A stretch of DNA of 9,582 nucleotides from contig CAWFFV010000036.1 in NCBI GenBank assembly GCA_963814985.1, positions 1 to 9,582 on the forward strand, read 5' to 3'. Each line of letters opens with the position of its first letter. The stretch's first letter is position 1. Below the pieces are notes generated by a model. That model was given only the letters and a program-made list of their open reading frames with translations. It did no database searches and had not been told where the DNA came from. Below are positions 1-6,020 of the stretch, piece after piece. Origin of the DNA: CAWFFV01 sp963814985 (lineage in GTDB: Bacteria > Chloroflexota > Ktedonobacteria > Ktedonobacterales > Ktedonobacteraceae). A program made the translations under genes and the position numbers.

Positions 1-111
1 CGTTCAGGTATGGGCAAGCAATCTGATCCTCTAAGGAATTGGATCTCCGGCCGGAACCAACCCTCACGGCGATGGCAGAGCGCATCCGATCCACAACTTC
101 TTGAAGACCTC

Positions 112-142
112 TTGACTTAGAGCGCTCTAAGTATTTTATACT
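112..142 (+). promoter_or_regulatory. MerR-type promoter and operator of the regulator gene
   Basis: A -35 box TTGACT (112-117) and a -10 box TATACT (137-142) are separated by 19 bp, the overlong spacer typical of promoters activated by MerR proteins. The spacer region holds a perfect 18-bp palindrome (115-132, core CTTAGAGCGCTCTAAG) placed where MerR dimers bind and untwist DNA. The expected transcription start, 7 bp after the -10 box, falls at about 149, exactly the ATG of the regulator, so the message is probably leaderless. Because the promoter points into merR and adh follows closely, it likely controls both genes. Confidence 0.85.
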
Positions 143-148
143 AGGGAC

Positions 149-607
149 ATGTCACGTGATATTACTACAACGAAACCAGAAGCAACCTTAACCATTAAGC
201 AAATGGCCGCCCAGAGCGGCATGAGCGAATATACGCTGCGCTACTACGAGAAGATTGGGCTCATCGAGTCAATTCCACGTGAGAAGAGCAGCGGCCATCG
301 ACGCTATAGCGCGGATACCGTACAGATAGTGGAGGCGTTTGCGTGTCTGCGCGCAAGTGGCTTTTCCCTGAACGACATGCGGCGATACTTACGGATGTGG
401 GAGCAGGGTGATGAAGCCGCCGCCGAGCAAAAATCGCTCTTTTTGGCGTACGCCGAAAAAGTCGCGGAGGAAATCCGGCAGCTCACTATCCGACAACGAT
501 ATCTGAGTGGGAAGGTGGCGTACTGGGATGCGCGTCTCAATGGCAACCTGGAACTGGCGGAGCAGATTGCTGCTCAGAACGGGGAGATTGCCAAAGAGTT
601 GAAATAA
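149..607 (+). CDS. MerR-family regulator, AdhR/NmlR-like
   Basis: A 152-residue transcription factor of the MerR family. The N-terminal winged helix-turn-helix starts at about residue 14 (LTIKQMAAQSGMSEYTLRYY), followed by the wing (HRRYS, 50-54), then a long dimerisation helix (about 80-120) and an acidic/amide-rich tail. Its only cysteine is C66 in FACLRASGFS. This aligns with the cysteine in the matching segment of Bacillus AdhR (IKCMRNAGLS), which senses electrophiles and aldehydes in the AdhR/NmlR group. The residues of a metal-binding loop are absent, so a metal sensor is unlikely. The start is ATG 149: the predicted transcript begins at this codon, and the AGGGA just before it is too close to act as a ribosome site. 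A zinc alcohol dehydrogenase follows after 32 bp, fitting an aldehyde/electrophile response. The family call is firm; the inducer is inferred. Confidence 0.93.
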   Translation: MSRDITTTKPEATLTIKQMAAQSGMSEYTLRYYEKIGLIESIPREKSSGHRRYSADTVQIVEAFACLRASGFSLNDMRRYLRMWEQGDEAAAEQKSLFLAYAEKVAEEIRQLTIRQRYLSGKVAYWDARLNGNLELAEQIAAQNGEIAKELK

Positions 608-639
608 CGAACGGCAAAGAAACGTCTAAGGAGAGTAAA

Positions 640-1656
640 ATGCCTACGATGAAAGCTGCGCGGGTGCCTCGCGCAGGTGGCAATTTTGAATTGGTCAACC
701 TGCCTATTCCTGAACCTCAAGCCGGTCAGGTACGCATTAAAGTGGAAGCCTGCGGTATCTGCCACAGCGATGCTGTTGTAAAAGAAGGTGGATTCCTACC
801 AGTCGAATACCCTCGTATTCCAGGTCACGAGGTAGCAGGTGTTATTGATGCAGTTGGTACAGGTGTTCGTTCCTGGCGCGTTGGTCAGCGCGTTGGCGTC
901 GGCTGGCATGGAGGACACTGTTTTGTTTGTCCCCCTTGTCGTCAGGGAGACTTCATCAATTGCGAAAATGCCCGGATCACCGGAGTTTCCTATGATGGAG
1001 GATACGCCGAGTACATGGTGGCCCCGCAAGAGGCTCTTGCCCTTATCCCAGATGAACTCAAGGCAGCCGAAGCAGCACCATTGCTTTGTGCGGGTGTTAC
1101 CACCTTTAATGCACTACGCCATAGTGTTGCCAAACCGGGAGATCTTGTGGCCGTACTAGGTATTGGTGGCCTTGGACATCTCGGAATCCAATTCGCCAAC
1201 AAACTGGGTTTCAGGACCGTTGCCATATCGCGTGGGCAGGACAAGAAGCCATTGGCTCACGGGCTAGGCGCAGATGACTACATCGATAGCGAAACCAGCG
1301 ACCCTGCCCAGGAACTCTCGCGTATGGGCGGTGCACGCGTGGTTCTCGCAACAGCAACAAGTGGCAAAACGTTCGCTTCGATCCTCAACGGGATAGGAAC
1401 GAATGGTCAACTGCTCGTTGTCGCAGCACCCAGCGACCCAACAGAGCTCTACCTGCCCTTACTCATTACGGGTAGACGCTCCATTCAAGGGTGGGCATCT
1501 GGGACAGCGAAGGATTCCGAAGAGACACTGAGCTTTAGCGCGCTTCGCCATGCCCTTCCCATGATCGAGACATTTCCGCTAGAGCGCGTGAGTGAAGCGT
1601 ATGAGCGCATGATGTCAAATAAAACGCGTTTCAGAACTGTGCTAACTCTACAATAA
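640..1656 (+). CDS. Zinc-dependent alcohol dehydrogenase (MDR superfamily)
   Basis: A 338-residue medium-chain dehydrogenase/reductase of normal length that interconverts alcohols and aldehydes in the cytoplasm. Catalytic zinc ligands are C41 (in CGICHSD), H63 with E64 (PGHE) and C150. The structural zinc lobe is complete, with four cysteines at 94, 97, 100 and 108 (C-x2-C-x2-C-x7-C). The Rossmann glycine motif GIGGLGHLG lies at 174-182. The residues after the next strand read AISRG (195-199), with no acidic residue at the usual NAD-ribose position, so NADP(H) preference is inferred. A clear Shine-Dalgarno sequence (AAGGAGAG) precedes ATG 640. It lies 32 bp after the MerR gene and is probably co-transcribed and induced by aldehydes or other electrophiles. 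The substrate cannot be read from sequence. Confidence 0.95.
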   Translation: MPTMKAARVPRAGGNFELVNLPIPEPQAGQVRIKVEACGICHSDAVVKEGGFLPVEYPRIPGHEVAGVIDAVGTGVRSWRVGQRVGVGWHGGHCFVCPPCRQGDFINCENARITGVSYDGGYAEYMVAPQEALALIPDELKAAEAAPLLCAGVTTFNALRHSVAKPGDLVAVLGIGGLGHLGIQFANKLGFRTVAISRGQDKKPLAHGLGADDYIDSETSDPAQELSRMGGARVVLATATSGKTFASILNGIGTNGQLLVVAAPSDPTELYLPLLITGRRSIQGWASGTAKDSEETLSFSALRHALPMIETFPLERVSEAYERMMSNKTRFRTVLTLQ

Positions 1657-1686
1657 TCAGGTCTACAATCGACCCAGTGGCCCACA

Positions 1687-1698
1687 GGTACGCGTACC
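1687..1698. repeat. 12-bp perfect palindrome between adh and the F420 oxidoreductase gene
   Basis: GGTACGCGTACC is a perfect 12-bp dyad in the 85-bp gap between the dehydrogenase stop and the next start. It could be a small operator or a processing hairpin. No T-run follows, so it is not a terminator. No promoter boxes are convincing nearby, so the downstream gene may be read from the merR promoter. Confidence 0.4.
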
Positions 1699-1741
1699 GT
1701 AGAGGGAGCCATTAAAGGCGAAACAGAAGGGAAAATTACAG

Positions 1742-2650
1742 ATGCGCTTAGGATTACAAGTTGCCAATTTCACATGGGCTGGAGGCCCAACGCAAATAGG
1801 TGAAACTTTTGGACGTATTGCTGAAAACGCTGATAAAGCAGGTTTATACAGCCTCTGGGTCATGGATCACTTTTTCCAACTTCAGTTTATCGGACCCTCT
1901 GAGTTAGAAATGCTGGAAAGTTGGAGCGCGCTGGCCTTTGCAGCAGGACGTACACAACAAATCAAACTTGGTACATTGGTGACGGGTGTAACGTATCGAC
2001 ATCCAGGCATTTTACTGAAAACGGCCACAACGCTTGATGTTCTCTCGCAAGGGCGCAGCTATTTTGGCATAGGAACTGCCTGGTATGAAGAAGAGCACCT
2101 TGGTTTAGGCGTTCCCTATCCTCCACTAGCAGAACGGTTTGAGCGGTTGGAAGAGACACTACAAATTGCCCATCAGATGTGGTCCGGCGAAGATAAACCC
2201 TATCAGGGCAAATACTACCAGCTAGCACGTACCCTTAATTCTCCACAGTCAATTCAGCGACCTCATCCACCAATCTTAATTGGCGGTTCAGGTGAGCGCA
2301 AGACGCTACGACTGGTTGCCCAGTATGCTGATGCCTGTAATCTTTTTGCCTATCTAGGCAAGGACGAGATGCAGCGTAAATTCGATATTCTTCGTGAGCA
2401 TTGCCAGAAAATTGGTCGTCCTTACGAACAAATTGAGAAAACAGCACTGGATATGGTCAACATTTCACGCAACGGAGGCAATGGAACGCTCTCTCCCGCT
2501 GCAGCAGTCGAACATTTTGCAGGATTGGCAGAACTGGGCATTGATCATGTGATTCTCGGTTTACCAGATCCAACTAACCCCGAAGTTTTTGAATTACTTG
2601 CGACGGAGATTATCCCGCAGGTTGAGAAACTTCACGTTGCAGGCCGCTAA
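1742..2650 (+). CDS. LLM-class F420-dependent oxidoreductase
   Basis: A 302-residue protein of the luciferase-like monooxygenase superfamily, closest by eye to the Rv1855c-type group of probable F420-dependent oxidoreductases (TIGR03560). Family marks are the N-terminal beta strand (MRLGLQVANF), SLWVMDHF (37-44), the segment GRSYFGIGTAWYEEEH (104-119), the conserved RFERLEETL (132-140) and ILIGGSGERKTLRLV (178-192), where the cofactor phosphate usually binds. The length is normal and the frame intact. The start ATG 1742 has a modest ribosome site (GAAGG, 1726-1730). Members transfer hydride between coenzyme F420 (sometimes FMN) and an organic substrate; the substrate here is unknown. Its place after a MerR-adh pair suggests a role in redox detoxification, though the 85-bp gap leaves independent transcription possible. 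Confidence 0.92.
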   Translation: MRLGLQVANFTWAGGPTQIGETFGRIAENADKAGLYSLWVMDHFFQLQFIGPSELEMLESWSALAFAAGRTQQIKLGTLVTGVTYRHPGILLKTATTLDVLSQGRSYFGIGTAWYEEEHLGLGVPYPPLAERFERLEETLQIAHQMWSGEDKPYQGKYYQLARTLNSPQSIQRPHPPILIGGSGERKTLRLVAQYADACNLFAYLGKDEMQRKFDILREHCQKIGRPYEQIEKTALDMVNISRNGGNGTLSPAAAVEHFAGLAELGIDHVILGLPDPTNPEVFELLATEIIPQVEKLHVAGR

Positions 2651-2665
2651 ATCCATCCAACAGGG

Positions 2666-2930
2666 AATGAGTCATCCCGAACTTTTGAAAAAGTTCCCAA
2701 AACCGGGGGTGCAGGGTTTCCCTGCCGGGGCTTGCGGGTTGCCAAACCCTGGTGTCCCCAATAGCTTCTTTTTCCTCTCTCTCCGCCGCAAGCGGCGAGC
2801 AAAAGAAGGAAAAAGATGTTTTTCGGGGGCACCCCGAACCCCGGCAGAAGGCTGCCGCCCTCTGCACTCCCGCTTGCCAAATAGGTAAAAAGGGCATTTC
2901 ATGTCCCGGAAAAGTTCGGGATGACTCATT
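2666..2930. mobile_element. 265-bp palindromic MITE-like element
   Basis: The element is bounded by a perfect 21-bp terminal inverted repeat (2666-2686 and 2910-2930; outer bases AATGAGTCATCCCGAAC). Nested complementary blocks lie inside: GTGCAG 2709-2714 with CTGCAC 2862-2867; CTGCCGGGG 2722-2730 with CCCCGGCAG 2839-2847; GGTGTCCCC 2751-2759 with GGGGGCACC 2825-2833; TCTTTTTCCT 2767-2776 with AGGAAAAAGA 2807-2816; and a central hairpin CGCCGC-AA-GCGGCG (2784-2797). The whole unit can fold into one long interrupted hairpin on either strand. The terminal arms also form local hairpins (GAACTTTT-GA-AAAAGTTC at 2679-2696; TCCCG/CGGGA at 2904-2921). Short frames inside are by-products of the palindrome. 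It starts 16 bp after the oxidoreductase stop and may act as its terminator. A non-autonomous transposable element is the best reading; no transposase is present. Confidence 0.75.
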
Positions 2931-3251
2931 TGTTGGGACCTATGATAGCATAGTATCCTGGTAATATTATAAGGACAAAGACGCAAAAACTAGACAAAAC
3001 CACCTGAATGAATATATACTAGAAAAAGGGAGATATGTCCATCAATGTGCCAATGGCTCTCCTCACCCATGCATACCTGAGTCTTCAAGCCGGAAGATAT
3101 GGCTAATTAATAAGGAGAACATCAACGGCTCTGGTGACGATTAATTCCTATACGTTCTATTCCAAAATGACAGGCAATGACATATATCTGCAATTTTGTA
3201 GAGTGTCACAAGAGTCAGACGTGTACTCTATTCAAGGAAGGAGGGTAAGAC
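2931..3251. other. Intergenic stretch upstream of the secreted protein gene
   Basis: About 320 bp, AT-rich between 2940 and 3020, without a convincing gene. It presumably carries the promoter and leader of the gene at 3252, but no -35/-10 pair with good spacing stands out. A Shine-Dalgarno-like AAGGAG at 3113-3118 has no start codon at a normal distance. A 23-codon frame (3035-3106) with a weak ribosome site is the only small frame noticed and is not supported further. Confidence 0.4.
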
Positions 3252-4061
3252 GTGTTAGAAAACATCTCTCGTTGGCTCCAGGCTTATCGCTATGCCATCA
3301 TATCTATGACCGCTGTCATGGTTCTATTGGCTTCCTCATTGCTCTTTCTCTCTCGTGATATGGCCCCTCAGCTCCATGCCATTCTTGGCTCTAATCCCAA
3401 TATGAATAACCGAGGACAGGGTATTGCAAACGTTTACACACCTGCTCCTACCAACTCACCTGTTGTACCTACTCCTACCAACTCACCTGTTGTACCTACT
3501 CCTACTAACCCACCTGCACTTGTCCCTACCAAACCACCCGTTGTACCTACACCTACCAACCAGCCCACACCCACTAATACACCCACATCATCACCAAACG
3601 GCAATCTTATTCAGGATAGCAGCTTTGAGACGAGTAGTAACCTTTGGGTCTATGGAGGAACAGCTCTGCCAGCACGTACAACAGTACAGGCACAAACTGG
3701 CAGCTATTCACTAAAGTTGGGATTGAGTAGTGGACAACAAGGTGACTCCACGGCCTATCAACTGGTCACTATTCCGGCCAGTGCACAAACCGCTACGCTC
3801 AGCTTCTACTACTGGCCTGCCAGCAATGACTCTGGCACCTATGCCTGGCAGGAGGCAGATGTTGTCGATAGCAACGGCAACGTTATTCAGCAGCTTTTCG
3901 TGGATACGACCGATGATAACGCCTGGATTCTGTTGTCGTTTGATCTGTCATCTTACGCCGGACAAACCATCGGAATTCAGTTCCTGGATCATGAGAACTC
4001 TAATGGTTACGCTTACTATACATACATGTATGTTGATAATGTGTCATTGAGTGTAAGCTAG
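3252..4061 (+). CDS. Secreted/anchored protein, Pro-Thr linker plus lectin-like beta-sandwich
   Basis: 269 residues in three parts. Residues 1-14 are basic/polar and 15-33 form one hydrophobic segment (signal peptide or signal anchor) followed by SRD, which directs the protein out of the cytoplasm. Residues about 62-116 are a low-complexity linker rich in Pro, Thr and Asn (PTPTN, NSPVVPTPT), typical of extracellular modular proteins. Residues 118-269 look like a carbohydrate-binding-module or galactose-binding-like beta-sandwich: NLIQDSSFE opening, LSFYYW in the middle, and a YMYVDNVSLSVS ending. No catalytic module is present, so a binding or surface-adhesion role is inferred. The start is GTG 3252, set by a perfect AAGGAGG at 3238-3244, 7 bp upstream. 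The ligand is unknown. It is followed at once by the 74-bp repeat array. Confidence 0.85.
   Translation: MLENISRWLQAYRYAIISMTAVMVLLASSLLFLSRDMAPQLHAILGSNPNMNNRGQGIANVYTPAPTNSPVVPTPTNSPVVPTPTNPPALVPTKPPVVPTPTNQPTPTNTPTSSPNGNLIQDSSFETSSNLWVYGGTALPARTTVQAQTGSYSLKLGLSSGQQGDSTAYQLVTIPASAQTATLSFYYWPASNDSGTYAWQEADVVDSNGNVIQQLFVDTTDDNAWILLSFDLSSYAGQTIGIQFLDHENSNGYAYYTYMYVDNVSLSVS
3445..3530 (+). repeat. 27-bp coding repeats in the Pro/Thr linker
   Basis: The linker DNA repeats with a 27-bp period encoding NSPVVPTPT; two copies are nearly identical and a third is degenerate (NPPALVPTK). Such in-frame repeats lengthen or shorten by slippage without breaking the gene, so linker length may vary between strains. 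Confidence 0.75.
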
Positions 4062-4101
4062 TCAAAAGAGAGGATGACTTCCCAGGTCTGCTTCCTACCT
4101 T

Positions 4102-4511
4102 CCTGCGGTGGCTCGCTCTTGTTTTATGTGGGTTGCGTGTCCGGCGTTCAGGGGCTTCTCGATGAGCGTCGGGGTCCTGCGGTGGCTCGCTCTTGTTTTA
4201 TGTGGGTTGCGTGTCCGGCGTTCAGGGGCTTCTCGATGAGCGTCGGGGTCCTGCGGTGGCTCGCTCTTGTTTTATGTGGGTTGCGTGTCCGGCGTTCAGG
4301 GGCTTCTCGATGAGCGTCGGGGTCCTGCGGTGGCTCGCTCTTGTTTTATGTGGGTTGCGTGTCCGGCGTTCAGGGGCTTCTCGATGAGCGTCGGGGTCCT
4401 GCGGTGTGCTCGCTCTTGTTTTATGTGGGTTGCGTGTCCGGCGTTCAGGGGCTTCTCGATGAGCGTCGGGGTCCTGCGGTGGCTCGCTCTTGTTTTATGT
4501 GGGTTGCGTGT
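4102..4511 (+). repeat. Tandem array: five 74-bp units plus a partial sixth
   Basis: Unit starts are 4102, 4176, 4250, 4324, 4398 and 4473. The first four spacings are exactly 74 bp and the fifth is 75 bp because of one inserted base near 4406. Otherwise the units look identical by eye, pointing to recent expansion. Each unit opens with CCTGCGGTGGCTCGCTCTTG. Between successive units GAGCG pairs with CGCTC followed by TTGTTTT (for example 4164-4168 with 4188-4192), a terminator-like hairpin. A second hairpin is GGCGTTCA/TGAGCGTC. Because 74 is not a multiple of three, the array shows all frames in turn, and open frames (MFYVGCVSGVQ...) arise in each. These are taken as by-products. There are no unique spacers, so this is not a CRISPR. 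Confidence 0.9.
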
Positions 4512-4544
4512 TTGCGGCGCAAACACGCAACCCACATAAAACAA
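4490..4544 (+). repeat. Perfect 26-bp hairpin (3-base loop)
   Basis: The left arm 4490-4515 (ends ...GCGTGTTTGC) and the right arm 4519-4544 (GCAAACACGC...) are perfectly complementary around the loop GGC. The left arm overlaps the truncated sixth unit of the array. A second stem AGCGCC-GTA-GGCGCT follows at 4552-4566. The fold could act as a transcription end or RNA-stability structure between the convergent genes 3252-4061 (+) and the transporter (-). Confidence 0.9.
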
Positions 4545-4629
4545 CCTGCGAAGCGCCGTAGGCGCTGAGGAATCAGAAAAAGGGACCTGAATAGTTACCA
4601 GGATGACTCACGGCATTTGCTAATAGATA

Positions 4630-4674
4630 TGAGTCAGCCGAAGAGGGAGGATGTCCTTTTCTTCGGCTGACTCA
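4630..4674. repeat. 45-bp hairpin repeat with TGAGTCA ends
   Basis: A perfect 15-bp stem TGAGTCAGCCGAAGA (4630-4644) with TCTTCGGCTGACTCA (4660-4674) and a 15-base loop. The ends resemble the 265-bp element (TGAGTCATCCCGAA; and ATGTCC...TTCGG...TGACTCA on the right), so this may be an internally deleted relative. It lies 90 bp downstream of the transporter stop and could end transcription from either side, but neither strand has a clear T-run after the stem. Confidence 0.6.
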
Positions 4675-4764
4675 CAAGGTTGCAATGTGACCAGCAAAAC
4701 CCAAATCTCACGGTTCTTTCGTGAGTTTCTCAAATTCCACAAGTCTGTGAGATGGCTTGCACTA

Positions 4765-5404
4765 TCACCCAAGCTGGCCTACCGGCAACTGGAACGGTGG
4801 ACCATTGGCAGAGGCGAGCATCCCAGCGAGTGCATAATACCAGGCCACCAGCCCACATATAATGCCCAGCCAACCACCAACCATAAAGCTAGCAGTATTG
4901 CCTCCTGTCAATTCTCCAATAGCCAGGAAGAGATAGGTCAAAAACAAGAGGCCGAGGACGACGAGGAGCGCAATATTGGTCCTGAGAGACCCCAAAGCAG
5001 CACAGCCAGTAAAAAGCGTCCAACACAAGAAGAAGAGACCAAGCGCTGGACGGAGAGCGCCTGTAATGACCAGCGTATCATAAATTCCAACTCCAGGGAG
5101 AAAGGTGACACCAAAAGCCCAAAAAGCCGCCATACGAGGAGAAGATAGTCGCCGCAAGAGTGTTATCTTTCCTAAACTCCCACATGCCTGCAAGAAGCTG
5201 AACAATACTACCATAGAAAAGAGCGGCCCCAACAGCGAGATTGATACCCACACGGTCAGAAGGAACAATAAAGCCCGCATAGCTAGCGCCAAGAATGGCA
5301 GTGGTGAATGCCAGAGCGCTCATCCCAAGCGGAATCGGACTCGCTATAGTACTCACTACAGGTTCGACATGTTCACGACCTACTTGAGAAACATATTGAG
5401 CCAT
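4765..5404 (-). pseudogene. SatP/GPR1-FUN34-YaaH acetate transporter, one-base frameshift
   Basis: Two overlapping reading frames together spell one membrane protein of the AceTr family (acetate/succinate uptake). The upstream part has the family signature as SPIPLGMSALAF and continues to WEFRKDNTLAATIFSSYGG. The downstream part resumes with FWAFGVTFLPGVGIYD and covers the remaining transmembrane helices to GPPFQLPVGQLG. Removing one base from the A5 run on the + strand (5121-5125) joins them as SSYGGFWAFGV and gives exactly 212 codons plus stop, a normal length. Unjoined, the first frame ends at 5078. The start is ATG 5404, preceded by AGGTGGG at good spacing; the GTG at 5416 has no ribosome site. 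The needed shift is +1, so ordinary -1 slippage would not rescue it. It is either a recent pseudogene, a phase-variable gene or a sequencing error. Confidence 0.85.
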
Positions 5405-5470
5405 TGAAGTTCCCACCTTTCACTGAGAGATGAACCATGCAACAACGTTTTCAGGAAGGGTGCTGCGAAT

Positions 5471-5534
5471 GAAAATGGCACTCGGCAGTTCTCAATGCTG
5501 AAGCCAATTGCGAGAGAGCAGAACCGCCATTTTC
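5471..5534 (-). promoter_or_regulatory. Folded leader of the transporter mRNA
   Basis: In the roughly 185-nt leader, GAAAATGGC (5471-5479) is complementary to GCCATTTTC (5526-5534), and GTTCT (5488-5492) to AGAAC (5520-5524), giving an interrupted stem of 14 bp. It does not cover the ribosome site. No known riboswitch class is recognised; it may simply stabilise the message. Confidence 0.35.
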
Positions 5535-5572
5535 CAGTGCATTGCACAACAGTAAAGTAATCACATAAATAC

Positions 5573-5623
5573 ACTATCGTTTGGCGATAGTTTACTTATA
5601 GCATGGAAGATGTACGATGTCAA
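5573..5623 (-). promoter_or_regulatory. Strong sigma-70-type promoter with operator-like repeat
   Basis: On the minus strand TTGACA (5618-5623) and TATAAG (5595-5600) are 17 bp apart, near the housekeeping consensus. The expected start is about 5588. An inverted repeat ACTATCG-n5-CGATAGT (5573-5591) covers the start site, the usual place for a repressor operator. The promoter points at the transporter gene through a leader of about 185 nt. Confidence 0.75.
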
Positions 5624-5774
5624 GCACAACTGTTTGTTACCACAGAGACACTCCTACTAATACATCACATCTTTCACCGTATTCGGATAGAGTAGTGGCT
5701 CCAATAGTACTAATCAGGAGAAAAACGGTGTAGAAGACAGATAAAAAGCGTGATATTCTTTAAAGGAGGGTACA

Positions 5775-5984
5775 ATGAAATACTATATTACTTATCGCAT
5801 CACACATCCTCAGTATACGCCTACGACAGCAACAGGTGTAGTGGAGGCCCATACACGTCCAGAAGTTGAGGCATGTTTGGCAAGAGGAATTAAGAAATGG
5901 AAGACACAAGACTACACTGTCGAGATTTTGAAGATTGCCAGCATCGAAGATTTTCAACGCATTCGCGTCAAAGAAACACATTAA
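5775..5984 (+). CDS. Small protein of unknown function (69 residues)
   Basis: A 69-residue basic/acidic soluble protein with no recognised family, no signal peptide and no membrane segment. It begins MKYYITYRIT, with a beta-strand feel, has a middle segment (VEAHTRPEVEACLARGIKKW) that looks helical, and ends with a strand-helix pattern (YTVEILKIASIEDFQRI). This suggests a small alpha/beta fold. The start ATG 5775 has a near-perfect AAGGAGG at 5763-5769, which supports real translation. It is divergent from the transporter gene, with about 150 bp between the transporter promoter and this gene's start; no promoter of its own is clear. A possible role in the same regulatory unit cannot be shown. 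Confidence 0.7.
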   Translation: MKYYITYRITHPQYTPTTATGVVEAHTRPEVEACLARGIKKWKTQDYTVEILKIASIEDFQRIRVKETH

Positions 5985-6020
5985 ACAGAATAAAAGTACC
6001 AGATCTCAGGCTCTACCCCC

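Larger units (their letters stand above)
4072..4600 (+). repeat. Structured repeat element A with an internally expanded 74-bp module
   Basis: This block is one member of a repeat family whose second member lies inverted at about 8405-8532. Its left end (GGATGACTTCCCAGGTCTGC) matches the second copy's end at 14 of these 20 positions without gaps. It continues with a CTGC-GGTGGC-GCTCT-GTTTT region, a long hairpin (4490-4544), the motif GCGAAGCGCC-TAGGCG-TGAG (about 4549-4570) and an end CTGAATAGTTAC (4588-4599). The last is the reverse complement, with one mismatch, of the other copy's outer end. In this copy the left module has been amplified in tandem. No protein-coding gene is believed to lie here, although frames stay open. 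Confidence 0.7.

Noticed and set aside
1..120. Short frames before the MerR promoter (one open from 1 to a TAG at 118-120; another reading ELDLRPEPTLTAMAERIR ending at 104; a minus frame with EVVDRMRSAIAV).
   Set aside because: Three competing short frames at a window edge, one with an in-frame TGA at 24-26, and no recognisable family. None can be preferred.
3035..3106. A 23-codon frame MSINVPMALL... with AAGGG upstream, as a possible leader peptide.
   Set aside because: The ribosome site is too close to the ATG, there is no regulatory codon pattern, and it lies about 145 bp before the next gene.
3134..3358. A 74-codon GTG-start frame overlapping the start of the secreted protein gene.
   Set aside because: Its Shine-Dalgarno is 15 bp away, it overlaps a well-supported gene out of frame, and the composition is not protein-like.
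4102..4511. CRISPR array.
   Set aside because: Units are contiguous 74-bp copies with no unique spacers and no cas genes nearby.
4296..4544. An 82-codon minus-strand frame within the repeat array.
   Set aside because: It is composed entirely of repeat units and hairpin; repetition explains the openness.
5104..5142. Programmed -1 frameshift in the transporter gene.
   Set aside because: Joining the frames needs a +1 shift (or loss of one base); a -1 slip would enter the wrong frame, and the family does not use recoding.
4651..5148. A 165-codon + strand frame opposite the transporter gene.
   Set aside because: It is the antisense shadow of a recognised membrane protein, low-complexity and rich in Lys/Glu/Ser, without a ribosome site.
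5380..5574. A 64-codon minus frame inside the transporter leader.
   Set aside because: No ribosome site, cysteine/phenylalanine-rich random composition, and it overlaps the transporter start in another frame.
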